DNA of 17,036 nucleotides from JBBQFC01 sp038321615 (GTDB lineage: Bacteria > Bacteroidota > Bacteroidia > Flavobacteriales_D > Cryomorphaceae), in assembly GCA_038321615.1 (NCBI GenBank), contig JBBQFC010000065.1, forward strand, positions 1 to 17,036, read 5' to 3'. The position numbers and the translations under genes are program-made. Numbering within the stretch: position 1 is the stretch's first letter; every line of letters starts with the position of its first letter. This document shows, one piece after another, positions 1-7,114 of the stretch. A model generated the notes under the pieces. That model saw only the letters and a list, made by a program, of their open reading frames with translations, made no database searches and was not told where the DNA came from.

Positions 1-1
1 A

Positions 2-22
2 TAGTCGATCCTTACTAACTAA
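2..22 (+). repeat. IS left terminal inverted repeat
   Basis: 21 bases that pair with 1445-1465 with two mismatches (T/C at repeat positions 15 and 19). It contains the transposase stop codon. Confidence 0.85.
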
Positions 23-1343
23 CAGCGAGAGCAGAAAAATATCGGTCTAAAAATCGCTGAAAAATAAAGGCCAACTTTTCGGATGATTCTTTTCTGATTT
101 TTTCGATCAATTTCTTAAAATTCCAGCCAGCTGCGGCTAACATGGCATTCATTTTGGGTGATTTTTTACCACTGAGATAGTTCTTTTCCATGCGGCAATC
201 TGATTTTAAATGACCAATAACTGGTTCGATCGCAGCGCGCCGCCTAAATTTATTTCGCTTGGTCTTTTTTTGTGATGCGCTATCGCGTCGAAGCGGCTTA
301 CTTGGGGTACTTATTTTCACGCCATCTATTTCTTTTTTACCGCGTCCGCCTCGATCGTAGATTAGTTCAGTGGGTAGTTGGTCGAAGTTTTTTTTGAGCT
401 GTTGTAGAAGTGGTTCTATGGTATTGCTGTCGTGCGGATTGCCTTCAAAACTGTCAATGGCTGTAACGACTAATGTTTTTGGATCAATCACCAGGCCAAC
501 CTTATTGCCAAATTCATAGGGCTTGTGTGCTTTGCCTTTGGCTATGCAGCAGGTAAAAGGTTTGTGCAGACTGTAGATTTTATTTGTATCACCGCGTTTT
601 TGGCCAATTACTTTTTGGTACATGTCCAACTGCGGTTTGTAGCTGGAGAGCGCTTCGGGGGAGAGTGTTCGCTCTAGCTCGCGCAGGAGTCTTCCTGCAC
701 AGGTGCGCAGTTTTTTCCCGGCGGCGCGGGCTTTCTTTTGTCGCTTGGGGTGTTGGCTATTGTGGGTGTCTCTAAGCAATTGTTTACCCACCCGGCGGTA
801 CGTTTGGCGCTGTGCCAGGCCTTCTGCTTTGGCAATGGCGTTACATTTGTCCATGACTTTCTTGGCCAACTTAGCATCAGTAGGGAAGGTGGTATTGTTT
901 TCTTGCACGGTGGTATCCGAAAGAACCATCTTGGATCTTGTGGCCGAGCCGTGTAGCTTCACCGAGTAGACAAAGATCGTCTCTACTCCTTCTTCACCGA
1001 TTCGCTTACGGAAGTGGACGAAGTCGCTCGGGTCGCATGGAAATGAATGATGAAAATGAGCCGCCCCAGTGAAGTACTGCATGTAGGGGTTCATCACCCA
1101 GGCTTCGGCTAGGGTTTCATCACCTAAGTTGTACATGCGCTTGAGCAGCAAGCAGCCCACCATCAGCCGAACGGGCATGGATGGTTTACCGGTGCGAGAA
1201 TAGCGAGCTGAAAATGAATCTTCGAAATGCTTCCAGTCTATCTGATCCGCCAGCAGAACAAGTTCATGTTCTTTATCGATGAAGTCCTTTAGATGTGGTT
1301 GAAATAATTTTTGCTGTGTTTGATCTATCGATTTGCCTAACAT
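15..1343 (-). CDS. IS5-family DDE transposase
   Basis: The transposase cuts and rejoins the ends of the surrounding IS. From the ATG at 1343 it has 442 residues; a TTG three codons upstream (1352) is also open, but the ATG is the more natural start. The N-terminal third is the IS5-type helical DNA-binding region (ETLAEAWVMNPYMQYFTG, about residues 76-93, then FPCDPSDFVHFRKRIGEEG). The DDE triad is visible: D143 in LSDTTVQENN, D330 in IYDRGGRG and E373 in RRRAAIEPVIGHLK. A basic insert (about 180-225) separates the first D from the rest, as in longer IS5 members. There is no frameshift or internal stop, so the enzyme is probably functional. The family assignment is from motif recognition; the exact IS5 subgroup is not determined. 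Confidence 0.93.
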   Translation of the reverse strand: MLGKSIDQTQQKLFQPHLKDFIDKEHELVLLADQIDWKHFEDSFSARYSRTGKPSMPVRLMVGCLLLKRMYNLGDETLAEAWVMNPYMQYFTGAAHFHHSFPCDPSDFVHFRKRIGEEGVETIFVYSVKLHGSATRSKMVLSDTTVQENNTTFPTDAKLAKKVMDKCNAIAKAEGLAQRQTYRRVGKQLLRDTHNSQHPKRQKKARAAGKKLRTCAGRLLRELERTLSPEALSSYKPQLDMYQKVIGQKRGDTNKIYSLHKPFTCCIAKGKAHKPYEFGNKVGLVIDPKTLVVTAIDSFEGNPHDSNTIEPLLQQLKKNFDQLPTELIYDRGGRGKKEIDGVKISTPSKPLRRDSASQKKTKRNKFRRRAAIEPVIGHLKSDCRMEKNYLSGKKSPKMNAMLAAAGWNFKKLIEKIRKESSEKLAFIFQRFLDRYFSALAVS

Positions 1344-1444
1344 ATTTTGCAAGGATTTAACCTAAATGTAGGCAAAACGTTGCAAAAATAGTCACTGAAA
1401 ATCTTAAGATTTCAACATTATAACATTGATAATCATAGGGTTAT

Positions 1445-1465
1445 TTGGTTGGTAAGGATCGACTA
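1445..1465 (-). repeat. IS right terminal inverted repeat
   Basis: Partner of 2-22 (19 of 21 identical when reversed). The bases immediately outside (AATAGCAATAG) belong to the duplicated protease leader. Confidence 0.85.
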
Positions 1466-1519
1466 AATAGCAATAGACACACAACTATTAGAAGTCGGTT
1501 CAGCGGTTGAGCGGTTCAT
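1463..1519 (-). pseudogene. 5' stub of a second metalloprotease gene, cut by the IS
   Basis: The minus strand has an ATG at 1519-1517 followed by two octamer units and the codons for the same hydrophobic signal-peptide core as the intact gene at 2485-5038. The IS end then interrupts it. From this ATG the reading frame runs 18 codons to a TAG created at the IS junction (1463-1465). Two octamer units also leave the signal-peptide frame out of phase, so this copy would be off even without the insertion. The rest of the gene, if it survives, would lie to the left of the window. This is inference from the leader homology. Confidence 0.6.
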
Positions 1520-1556
1520 TTTAGTTTGATTTAGGATGAAATATAGCAGATAAATC
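1464..1556. repeat. Direct repeat copy 1: duplicated protease leader (93 bp)
   Basis: This segment matches 4959-5075 with three or four single-base differences, plus a 24-bp length difference that equals three octamer units (two here, five there). It includes the ATG, the octamers, about 37 bp of upstream untranslated or promoter DNA, and the first part of the signal-peptide coding sequence. Similarity stops at AAATC on the upstream side and at the IS on the other. From 1557 to 1625 the DNA is A/T-rich, with an imperfect GACC...GGTC hairpin at about 1595-1609 that could be a weak terminator for the lipoprotein gene; nothing else is seen there. Confidence 0.85.
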
Positions 1557-1625
1557 CCGAAAATTTAAACTTAAAAATTTTTGCATTGCGAGCGACCCTT
1601 TTAAGGTCAATATTGCATCCGTTCG

Positions 1626-2081
1626 CTACGGAGTATGGTGAGGTCGAATAATATTGCCATTCCGGAATTGTCCGTTTTCGTTTAACTCAATCTGGATCGA
1701 ATAGACGCTGTTCTTTGGATTTTCGGGTGGCTCTATCCATTCAGGCACATAATAATATGTCAGTATCGCAGGTGAGTTGATATGCGGAATACCGAATAGC
1801 TTGATGAGCTCACGGCGCGACATGGTTTGTAGGCATTTTCGAGTCTTCGGCCATGTAATCGTCGATATTCCCGCATTTCCTTTATATATTTTAAATTTTT
1901 TGTCGTAATGCCAGTAAAGAAGCCACTCCGCTTTTAAATTTCGCTGGCATATGCGTTCATCCTTATCGAGAATAGACTGGGGGCTGCAAGCCAATGTCAA
2001 AAAGCTCAAATGTATGCAACACACCTTGCACTTTTTCAGGAAGCGTTTCAGTTTGAAGTTAGGTCTTTTGTCGGTGCTCAT
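1626..2081 (-). CDS. Small putative lipoprotein with BamE/SmpA-like motif (second of pair)
   Basis: A 151-residue protein of unknown function. The ATG at 2081 overlaps the upstream stop in an ATGA, and I prefer it over a TTG two codons earlier (2087). The N-terminus is unusually long and basic (about 22 residues with many Lys/Arg), followed by a short hydrophobic stretch and a lipobox-like LTLAC, suggesting export and lipidation; the weak hydrophobic core makes this less certain than for its neighbour. The segment MSRRELIKLFGIP, followed by a tyrosine-rich YYY and then IQIELNENGQF, has a direct counterpart in the upstream gene (DEIIRLFGVP, YYFY, MTIRLTPNGQF), so the two are paralogues. This layout resembles the BamE/SmpA/OmlA fold (helix, LxGxP turn, beta strands). 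It is the third and last gene of the protease operon. Confidence 0.72.
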   Translation of the reverse strand: MSTDKRPNFKLKRFLKKCKVCCIHLSFLTLACSPQSILDKDERICQRNLKAEWLLYWHYDKKFKIYKGNAGISTITWPKTRKCLQTMSRRELIKLFGIPHINSPAILTYYYVPEWIEPPENPKNSVYSIQIELNENGQFRNGNIIRPHHTP

Positions 2082-2488
2082 CCGCAACGTTCAATTTGTA
2101 TGGCGGCAGGGAATCCCATACCCCCAAACTGCCCATTTGGTGTCAACCTTATAGTCATGCCACCACCGCAAATGAAGATTTTGCATGATTCTATTTCTTC
2201 CACCTTAGAATAGAAGTAATATAATTTGGAGTTCATATACAAATTCGGTACGCCAAATAATCTAATTATTTCATCTTGCTTCATACCCGCAAGGCATGGC
2301 ATGAATTCAATAGTAGCGAGCATTCCTTTGCCTTCATGATAAATTCCTTCCTCCTCATCAAAACTCCAGGCTGTTTTAAGGTGATCAATTAAAGCATCTT
2401 TACACTGACGCTCAAATTTGCGGGCACGAGTCATTGGAGTACAGGATAGGGAGGTCAACAACAAAATGCTTACAAGAATTCGTATCAT
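2078..2488 (-). CDS. Small putative lipoprotein with BamE/SmpA-like motif (first of pair)
   Basis: A 136-residue protein. A short signal peptide (MIRILVSILLLTSLSC) ends in a lipobox-type Cys at residue 16, so a lipid-anchored envelope protein is likely. The mature part contains GMKQDEIIRLFGVPN followed by LYYFYSK, which resembles the BamE/SmpA motif in which a helix precedes a LxGxP turn and aromatic beta strand. The C-terminal part has MTIRLTPNGQFGG. Its start overlaps the stop of the protease gene (ATGA, 2485-2488) and its stop overlaps the start of the next gene the same way, so all three are probably translationally coupled. Function is unknown. The pairing with a T9SS protease suggests, but does not prove, a role in its export, anchoring or inhibition. 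Confidence 0.78.
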   Translation of the reverse strand: MIRILVSILLLTSLSCTPMTRARKFERQCKDALIDHLKTAWSFDEEEGIYHEGKGMLATIEFMPCLAGMKQDEIIRLFGVPNLYMNSKLYYFYSKVEEIESCKIFICGGGMTIRLTPNGQFGGMGFPAAIQIERCG

Positions 2489-4977
2489 TGCTTGATGATC
2501 TTTATGGTTTTAGAATTGCTCCCCATTTGGATTTGACAAAAATACATCCCATTGGGAAAGTCATTTAAATTAATCGGTGTGCCGACTTCGGCATCAATAT
2601 ATTCTTTGTGCTCAACATTGAGCAGTGCCCCCAAGGCAGAATATAATCTAATTATAATCATGCCCGTGTAAGGCATCGTGAATTGTACGACAAATTGTTC
2701 ACTCATTGGGTTTGGAACGGCGCGCAAACCTTTTCCAACTAATTCATCGGATTTTTGGGAAAGCCCGAAGTCACAGTTTAGAATGTCAACAGGTTCATGA
2801 TTGTTGGGTTGCACATTGTCCAAGACATCGATTTGAAAACAAAATCCCAAATTCAATTGCTCACCTTCCACAACTATCTCTACTCCCCCATCACTATTGC
2901 CTTGCGAGAAATTAATCCTGCGATTCTCTAACGGAATGGAGTTGTCAAGGTCAAATGCAGAATTTAACCCGTGCATGATGTCTTGTTCATCTATGACATG
3001 CTGTAGGAGGTGTGCATGCCCTAGCTCATGCAACGCGAGTGCGTAGAAATCATACGCTCCCGCAGTTTGCGGAAGTTCGTCCATAGAATCATAAAACCAA
3101 GGATTACCATCGGGAAGGAATTCGAAAACCATATCGTAAGATACAGTCACCCCAATTTCTGTTGCTCCCCCTTGAGACCCAGAGCATCGATGTATAAAAA
3201 CATCTGTTTCTGCTATGATATTAGGAGTATTAATATCCCCAAACCTCACTGTGGATATGGCGTCCATACTATTGAAAACGGAAACTGGGGCGTCGGAAAG
3301 TAACCAGCGTATGTTTGAGAGACAAGTCCATTTCAAAAGTGCCTTGCGAATGCATTGCATTGCAGATGAATTGGCAGCGATGTCAACACTTGGATATATG
3401 ATGTAACCAAAGCCTGATTCTGAACCTTCCGGTTCTTCGACATCATCGATGCCAATTAAATGCCCTTCCCCCTTAATGACGGTATTCGAATTATTAATTT
3501 GATAATTTTTCCGAGAATAATGAATGTGCACAGGCTGACTAGTCTCCTCCATCGAATTGTCCGATCCATTAAAAACTCTAATATTCCCTGTTCCAGGAGT
3601 CCATGTATAATCTCCAGCGGAAGCTGTTATTGGCCCAGCTGATGGAATGCGAATCTTAATTTGATTGTCTGACCATTGGGTGATATCGTAAGAGTCTAAA
3701 GTAATCCAAATTCCTCCATTTACACTTGCATTTTTCATTTGTACAGTCCCACTCGTGCCAAAACCTGATCCATTAATCGTTAATATATCTCCTACGCCTC
3801 CATTTAAAAAATCGGGGCTGAAGCTCGTAATTTGCATACCACACATCGCAGCATTTTCGGTGTCCGTAGCATCCACCTCGTCAAAGGTCATGGTATTTGA
3901 ACTAGTTGGAAATGTGGTGTAAAGTGTAAAGAGCGAAGTAAATATTTCAGGACTATCAAAACTCAAATTTGCAAGGGCTGAACAGTCTTGAATCTTTATC
4001 TTAATTCGAGCCAATTGCGCAGCATTCGGTCCAATTTCGGAAAGGTTAACGTCCCCAGCACCAGATTCGATTGGGATCACTGATATTCCAATTCCTTCTC
4101 CACCGGGTACTGTAATATCGTCAACACCAATTTGCTCGTAATTGAAAGCTGGCAAGAGTGCGGTGCCCTGCATTGCTGATACATTATTGAGCATTACAGG
4201 ATCAAGCCCAAAGGCTTGCGGGTTAAAGGCAATGCGCAATATGGTACCATAGAAATAAACATTTATCGATGATGCTATTTCGATATCAAATTCAAAAAAT
4301 TGCTCTCCGTTTTCTTCGACGGTGGCTGGATTCGTTAACGAAAACGTGACTTGAGCTGAGCCCGCACTCGATGTCTGAGCTTGGTTTTCTAGTATTTCTA
4401 ATTGTGCTCCAAATTTTTGCGTTTGTAAATAGCCAATTGGCCAAGCATGCAGGCAATCTACCACGTGGGTAGAGTCAATAGTTCTGTACAGCAAATCGAT
4501 GCATTCATAGATGTATTTGGAGTACGACGCAACGAGATAATTTTTTGTAAAATCATAATCAAAATAAAGCCCATTATGTACTTGCATTCGTTTCGATAAT
4601 GGAGTCACAGAATTCGGATCGGAAGGATAACCTGCCACATCGCAGAGAAACATACCACGCTGGCCAGGATAAAAACCCAGGTTGTGCGATATACTTAAGG
4701 ATGCATCGCCAACGGTACCTCCCCGCGTTATGATTTCAACAAGGTCTCCTGATCGAACCGGTTTGTCGTTGTCTTTCCACGCTTGGTTTACGCGGACGGT
4801 ATTCGAAGTGTATATAAAGTCTTGGGCGGGGTTGTAGTAGGTTTGAAGGGAAAGAACTTCACCTTCGAAAATATATTCGGCCTGATCTATTCCAGATACG
4901 ATCTGATGATGGACGAAGGCACTATCGGTAATGATTTGACCACGGGATAAGAAACTATTAAATAGCAATAGACACAA
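2485..4977 (-). CDS. T9SS-secreted matrixin-like metalloprotease; start out of frame (phase-variable)
   Basis: The open frame gives 830 residues from a TTG at 4977. Domains in order: remnant of a signal peptide (1-13, ending SRGQ); a conserved N-terminal secreted-protein region (about 30-180); a cohesin-like beta domain (about 205-370); an IPT/TIG-like Ig domain (about 380-485, with ILTINGSGFG); a zinc-metalloprotease domain with HELGHAHLLQH (H650, E651, H654, H660) and a following Met-turn DIMH (M668), typical of metzincins/matrixins; and a type A T9SS sorting domain (about 752-830, VPNPMSEQF...NGMYFCQI...KTIKI). The hydrophobic core continues upstream of the TTG (LLIV), and a proper Met lies at 5038, but five 8-bp repeats put it out of frame; an in-frame TGA closes this frame at that ATG. 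The gene is therefore OFF as sequenced, weakly started at TTG, or miscounted in the repeat. It leads a coupled operon with two lipoproteins. Substrate is unknown. Confidence 0.88.
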   Translation of the reverse strand: MCLLLFNSFLSRGQIITDSAFVHHQIVSGIDQAEYIFEGEVLSLQTYYNPAQDFIYTSNTVRVNQAWKDNDKPVRSGDLVEIITRGGTVGDASLSISHNLGFYPGQRGMFLCDVAGYPSDPNSVTPLSKRMQVHNGLYFDYDFTKNYLVASYSKYIYECIDLLYRTIDSTHVVDCLHAWPIGYLQTQKFGAQLEILENQAQTSSAGSAQVTFSLTNPATVEENGEQFFEFDIEIASSINVYFYGTILRIAFNPQAFGLDPVMLNNVSAMQGTALLPAFNYEQIGVDDITVPGGEGIGISVIPIESGAGDVNLSEIGPNAAQLARIKIKIQDCSALANLSFDSPEIFTSLFTLYTTFPTSSNTMTFDEVDATDTENAAMCGMQITSFSPDFLNGGVGDILTINGSGFGTSGTVQMKNASVNGGIWITLDSYDITQWSDNQIKIRIPSAGPITASAGDYTWTPGTGNIRVFNGSDNSMEETSQPVHIHYSRKNYQINNSNTVIKGEGHLIGIDDVEEPEGSESGFGYIIYPSVDIAANSSAMQCIRKALLKWTCLSNIRWLLSDAPVSVFNSMDAISTVRFGDINTPNIIAETDVFIHRCSGSQGGATEIGVTVSYDMVFEFLPDGNPWFYDSMDELPQTAGAYDFYALALHELGHAHLLQHVIDEQDIMHGLNSAFDLDNSIPLENRRINFSQGNSDGGVEIVVEGEQLNLGFCFQIDVLDNVQPNNHEPVDILNCDFGLSQKSDELVGKGLRAVPNPMSEQFVVQFTMPYTGMIIIRLYSALGALLNVEHKEYIDAEVGTPINLNDFPNGMYFCQIQMGSNSKTIKIIKQ

Positions 4978-5038
4978 AACTATTAGAAGTCGGTTGAGCG
5001 GTTGAGCGGTTGAGCGGTTGAGCGGTTGAGCGGTTCAT
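4958..5038 (-). other. 26-codon OFF-state leader frame from the protease ATG
   Basis: Reading from the ATG at 5038-5036 through the five octamers gives MNRSTAQPLNRSTAQPTSNS and six more residues, then TAA at 4960-4958. This is the product of the out-of-frame state. Removing two octamers or adding one would instead give MNRSTAQPLNRLLIVLCLLL and onward into the protease, a classic signal peptide with a basic n-region and hydrophobic core. Confidence 0.75.
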
Positions 5039-5075
5039 TTTAGTTTGATTTAGGATGCAATATAGCAGATAAATC
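4959..5075. repeat. Direct repeat copy 2: intact protease leader (117 bp)
   Basis: Partner of 1464-1556, apart from three additional octamer units and three or four base changes. It spans the leader, the start codon and the signal-peptide codons of the intact protease gene. The upstream part contains TATATTGC (TATATTTC in the other copy), which partly fits a Bacteroidota -7 element, but no matching -33 TTG is evident. Confidence 0.85.
4991..5035 (+). repeat. Octanucleotide tandem repeat (GAGCGGTT x5 plus a 5-bp partial copy)
   Basis: Five perfect consecutive GAGCGGTT units (4996-5035), preceded by a partial CGGTT, directly adjoin the protease ATG (5036-5038). Because 8 is not a multiple of 3, each unit gained or lost shifts the frame; the signal-peptide frame joins the ATG only when the copy number is a multiple of three. 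The homologous leader at 1464-1556 has two units, one of them with a base change (CAGCGGTT), showing that copy number has varied. Confidence 0.9.
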
Positions 5076-5084
5076 GCGCGATTT
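5071..5084. promoter_or_regulatory. 14-bp perfect palindrome upstream of the protease gene
   Basis: AAATCGCGCGATTT is self-complementary and lies about 35 bp upstream of the protease ATG, just where the duplicated leader diverges (the other copy reads AAATCCCGAAAATTT). It could be an operator. The remaining gap to the photolyase stop (5085-5165) shows no clear terminator, so readthrough from the photolyase operon is possible. Confidence 0.35.
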
Positions 5085-5165
5085 GAATAGTTACGTGTAG
5101 AAAGGACTTATATTCTTAAAAAGTCAAACGAAGGGGCAATAACGTGCTACCATCATGGCCCGAAG

Positions 5166-6482
5166 TTATTTTCTCTTTTCCAATCCCGCCTTGTACGTAT
5201 CAATTGCTCGCTGTCGCGCCATTTTATGCTCGACGATGGGCTCGGGATATTTGGAAGTCCCGTATTCGGGAACCCAACGCTTGACGTACTTTAAATCGGG
5301 GTCGAATTTTTCGGTTTGGAGGGTGGGATTGAACACGCGGAAATACGGCGCCGCGTCGCAGCCGGTGCTTGCGGCCCACTGCCAGCCTCCGTTGTTGGAT
5401 GCCAATTCGAAATCAATCAGTTTTTTCGCAAAGTAAGCTTCTCCCCAGCGCCAATCCACTAAGAGATGCTTGGAGAGAAAGCTGGCTGTAATCATGCGCA
5501 CCCGGTTGTGCATAAAGCCAGTTTCATTAAGTTCGCGCATACCGGCATCGACTATGGGGTAGCCGGTTTTACCATTACACCAAGCCTTAAAATGCTGCTC
5601 ATCGTTGAGCCACTCAATTTGATCGTAGGCCGGCTTGAAGGCATTTTCAATCCGGTCGGGAAAATACCAGATAATGACCTGGTAGAAATTTCGCCAGATC
5701 AGCTCGTTGAGCCAGGATTTGCTTGTTTCCTGCGCGATTTTCGTCAAATGGCGAATACTCACCGTGCCAAAGCGCAAGTGCATACTCAAACGGCTTGTGC
5801 CCGGCTGAGCGGGAAAGTTCCGCTTTTCGGAATAGGCTTTTATTACTTTTTTGTCGATATCCCTGCTGGGATATTCAAATTCGAACGACTCGAAGCCCAT
5901 CTCTTTCAAAGTGGGCGGTAGAGACTTAGCGTGAAAAGCTGCAAATTGATCAAAATACTTTTGCGACTCAAAAGGCTCACTCATTTCGGGTTTATACAAT
6001 TCCAGCCACTTTTTGCTGAAAGGCGTGTAAACCACGTAAGGCTCACCATTGTCCTTCACCACATCGGCACATTCAAAAATCACCTGATCCTTGAAAGATT
6101 GAAATACGATCTTATTGGATGCTAGTAATTTTTCAATTTGCTCGTCCCGTTTGCGGGCGTAAGGCTCGTAGTCGCGGTTGGTGAAAACACCTTCGATGTC
6201 ATAATCGACTAATAATTGCTCCCATATGGCTTCGGGATTTCCGTAACGCACTTCTAAATCGCTACCGAGTTCCTTTAATTCTTTGCGCATAGCCATCAAT
6301 TCTTGATGGATAAACTGCACGCGGCTGTCTTGGCTATCATCGAGCTTGTCGAGAATCTGCTTATCGAAAATAAAAAGCGGCACCACTTGGCGGCCCGATC
6401 TAAGTGCTGCGTACAGACCTGCATTATCGCGCAACCGGAGATCGCGCCGGAACCAAAAAATAGAAATTTCTTCTCGTTTCAA
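5166..6482 (-). CDS. phrB: Deoxyribodipyrimidine photolyase (class I CPD photolyase/cryptochrome family)
   Basis: This enzyme uses blue light and FADH- to split UV-induced pyrimidine dimers. At 438 residues it is close to other bacterial class I enzymes. The N-terminal antenna domain starts with ISIFWFRRDLRLRDN (6-20); the FAD domain shows TSRLSMHLRFG (229-239), WLNELIWRNFY (257-267), GYPIVDAGMREL, MHNRVRMITASF and NNGGWQWAASTG (363-374). The electron-transfer Trp triad is in register with E. coli W306/W359/W382: W291, W344 and W367. NRDYEPYARKRD near residue 102 sits where folate-binding enzymes have their MTHF contact region. The start is a TTG (6482-6480) overlapping the stop of the preceding gene as TTGA; an in-frame stop two codons upstream excludes an earlier start and the next Met is residue 64. 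Last gene of the photoprotection operon. Confidence 0.95.
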   Translation of the reverse strand: MKREEISIFWFRRDLRLRDNAGLYAALRSGRQVVPLFIFDKQILDKLDDSQDSRVQFIHQELMAMRKELKELGSDLEVRYGNPEAIWEQLLVDYDIEGVFTNRDYEPYARKRDEQIEKLLASNKIVFQSFKDQVIFECADVVKDNGEPYVVYTPFSKKWLELYKPEMSEPFESQKYFDQFAAFHAKSLPPTLKEMGFESFEFEYPSRDIDKKVIKAYSEKRNFPAQPGTSRLSMHLRFGTVSIRHLTKIAQETSKSWLNELIWRNFYQVIIWYFPDRIENAFKPAYDQIEWLNDEQHFKAWCNGKTGYPIVDAGMRELNETGFMHNRVRMITASFLSKHLLVDWRWGEAYFAKKLIDFELASNNGGWQWAASTGCDAAPYFRVFNPTLQTEKFDPDLKYVKRWVPEYGTSKYPEPIVEHKMARQRAIDTYKAGLEKRK

Positions 6483-7114
6483 TTTTTAAGCTTCGTAGTT
6501 GGCTTATCGGGCTTGGCATAAGCGAAGCGGAGACCCTGCACCACGGCATTGTATCCGTCGAGACCATTAATAACTGCCGCGTTCATACGTGCAAGATCGA
6601 TAAATCCATCGGAAGCTACAAAATCATCGGCTACTTCGAGCAACACCACCTTTCCGACCAAGAGGCGGGTGCCATTGGCTGGTATCTCGATGTCGGATAC
6701 TAATTCGCAACCTATTTTGAGCATGCTCTCTGCTACGAAAGGAGCCGAAAAGTCAGCTAGGAATTCTGCCTTCAGATCGCATGTTTCAAACTCAGATTGG
6801 TCTGAAGCAAACCGAGCCGAGGTGCGGTGAGCCCGCTCTACCATCGGTTGGGAAACCTGGTTAATGGTATAGAAGCAGGTGCGGAGAATGTTGTCATAAG
6901 TATGTCTCTCCACATGAACAGGCCGGGTAAACATACCAATAAGCCCCGGTTTGGAACCCATGTGGACAATTGAAGAGAAAATAGCCAGATTATTTTGGCC
7001 TTCCTTGCTTCTTGTTCCTATTAGATTGGCGGGTTTGAAACCGGTGCAACTATTGATTAAATTTTTCCGGAAGGTATCGTCTAAATGGGCTATATCGCTG
7101 TCTAACCAACGCAT
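6479..7114 (-). CDS. Flavin reductase-like (DIM6/NTAB family) FMN-binding protein
   Basis: A 211-residue protein of the flavin reductase-like split-barrel family. Features include TGFKPANLIGTRSKEGQNNL AIFSS-type strands near the N-terminus (about 24-48), GMFTRPVHVERHTYDNI (60-76) and FYTINQV, the usual pattern of the FMN-binding barrel. Members reduce free flavin with NAD(P)H or bind FMN for related reactions; the precise substrate cannot be read from sequence. It overlaps the SDR by one base (TAATG) and the photolyase start by TTGA, so it is translated with both. Sitting directly before a photolyase, it may supply or maintain reduced flavin, which is an inference from context. Confidence 0.85.
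   Translation of the reverse strand: MRWLDSDIAHLDDTFRKNLINSCTGFKPANLIGTRSKEGQNNLAIFSSIVHMGSKPGLIGMFTRPVHVERHTYDNILRTCFYTINQVSQPMVERAHRTSARFASDQSEFETCDLKAEFLADFSAPFVAESMLKIGCELVSDIEIPANGTRLLVGKVVLLEVADDFVASDGFIDLARMNAAVINGLDGYNAVVQGLRFAYAKPDKPTTKLKN

Larger units (their letters stand above)
2..1465 (-). mobile_element. Complete IS5-family insertion sequence
   Basis: The element is bounded by imperfect terminal inverted repeats: 2-22 matches the reverse complement of 1445-1465 at 19 of 21 positions, beginning TAGTCGATCCTTAC at both ends. It carries one transposase gene on the minus strand, with about 120 bp between its start and the right end. The transposase stop codon (TAG, 15-17) lies inside the left inverted repeat. 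Only one base is visible to the left, so the target duplication cannot be settled; the terminal TA at each end could itself be a TA duplication. The right end abuts a sequence that recurs uninterrupted at 4959-5075, so the element is inserted about 17 codons into a second copy of the protease gene leader. It looks intact and possibly active. Confidence 0.9.

Noticed and set aside
584..969. Several overlapping plus-strand open frames opposite the transposase
   Set aside because: They are antisense to a clearly recognised transposase, overlap each other in different frames and have no recognisable motifs.
4991..5035. Octamer array as a CRISPR or plasmid iteron array
   Set aside because: Units are 8 bp with no spacers, lie in the 5' coding part of a gene and no cas or replication gene is present.
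5466..5921. 151-codon plus-strand frame opposite the photolyase
   Set aside because: It is a shadow of a strongly conserved coding sequence and has no protein-like features of its own.
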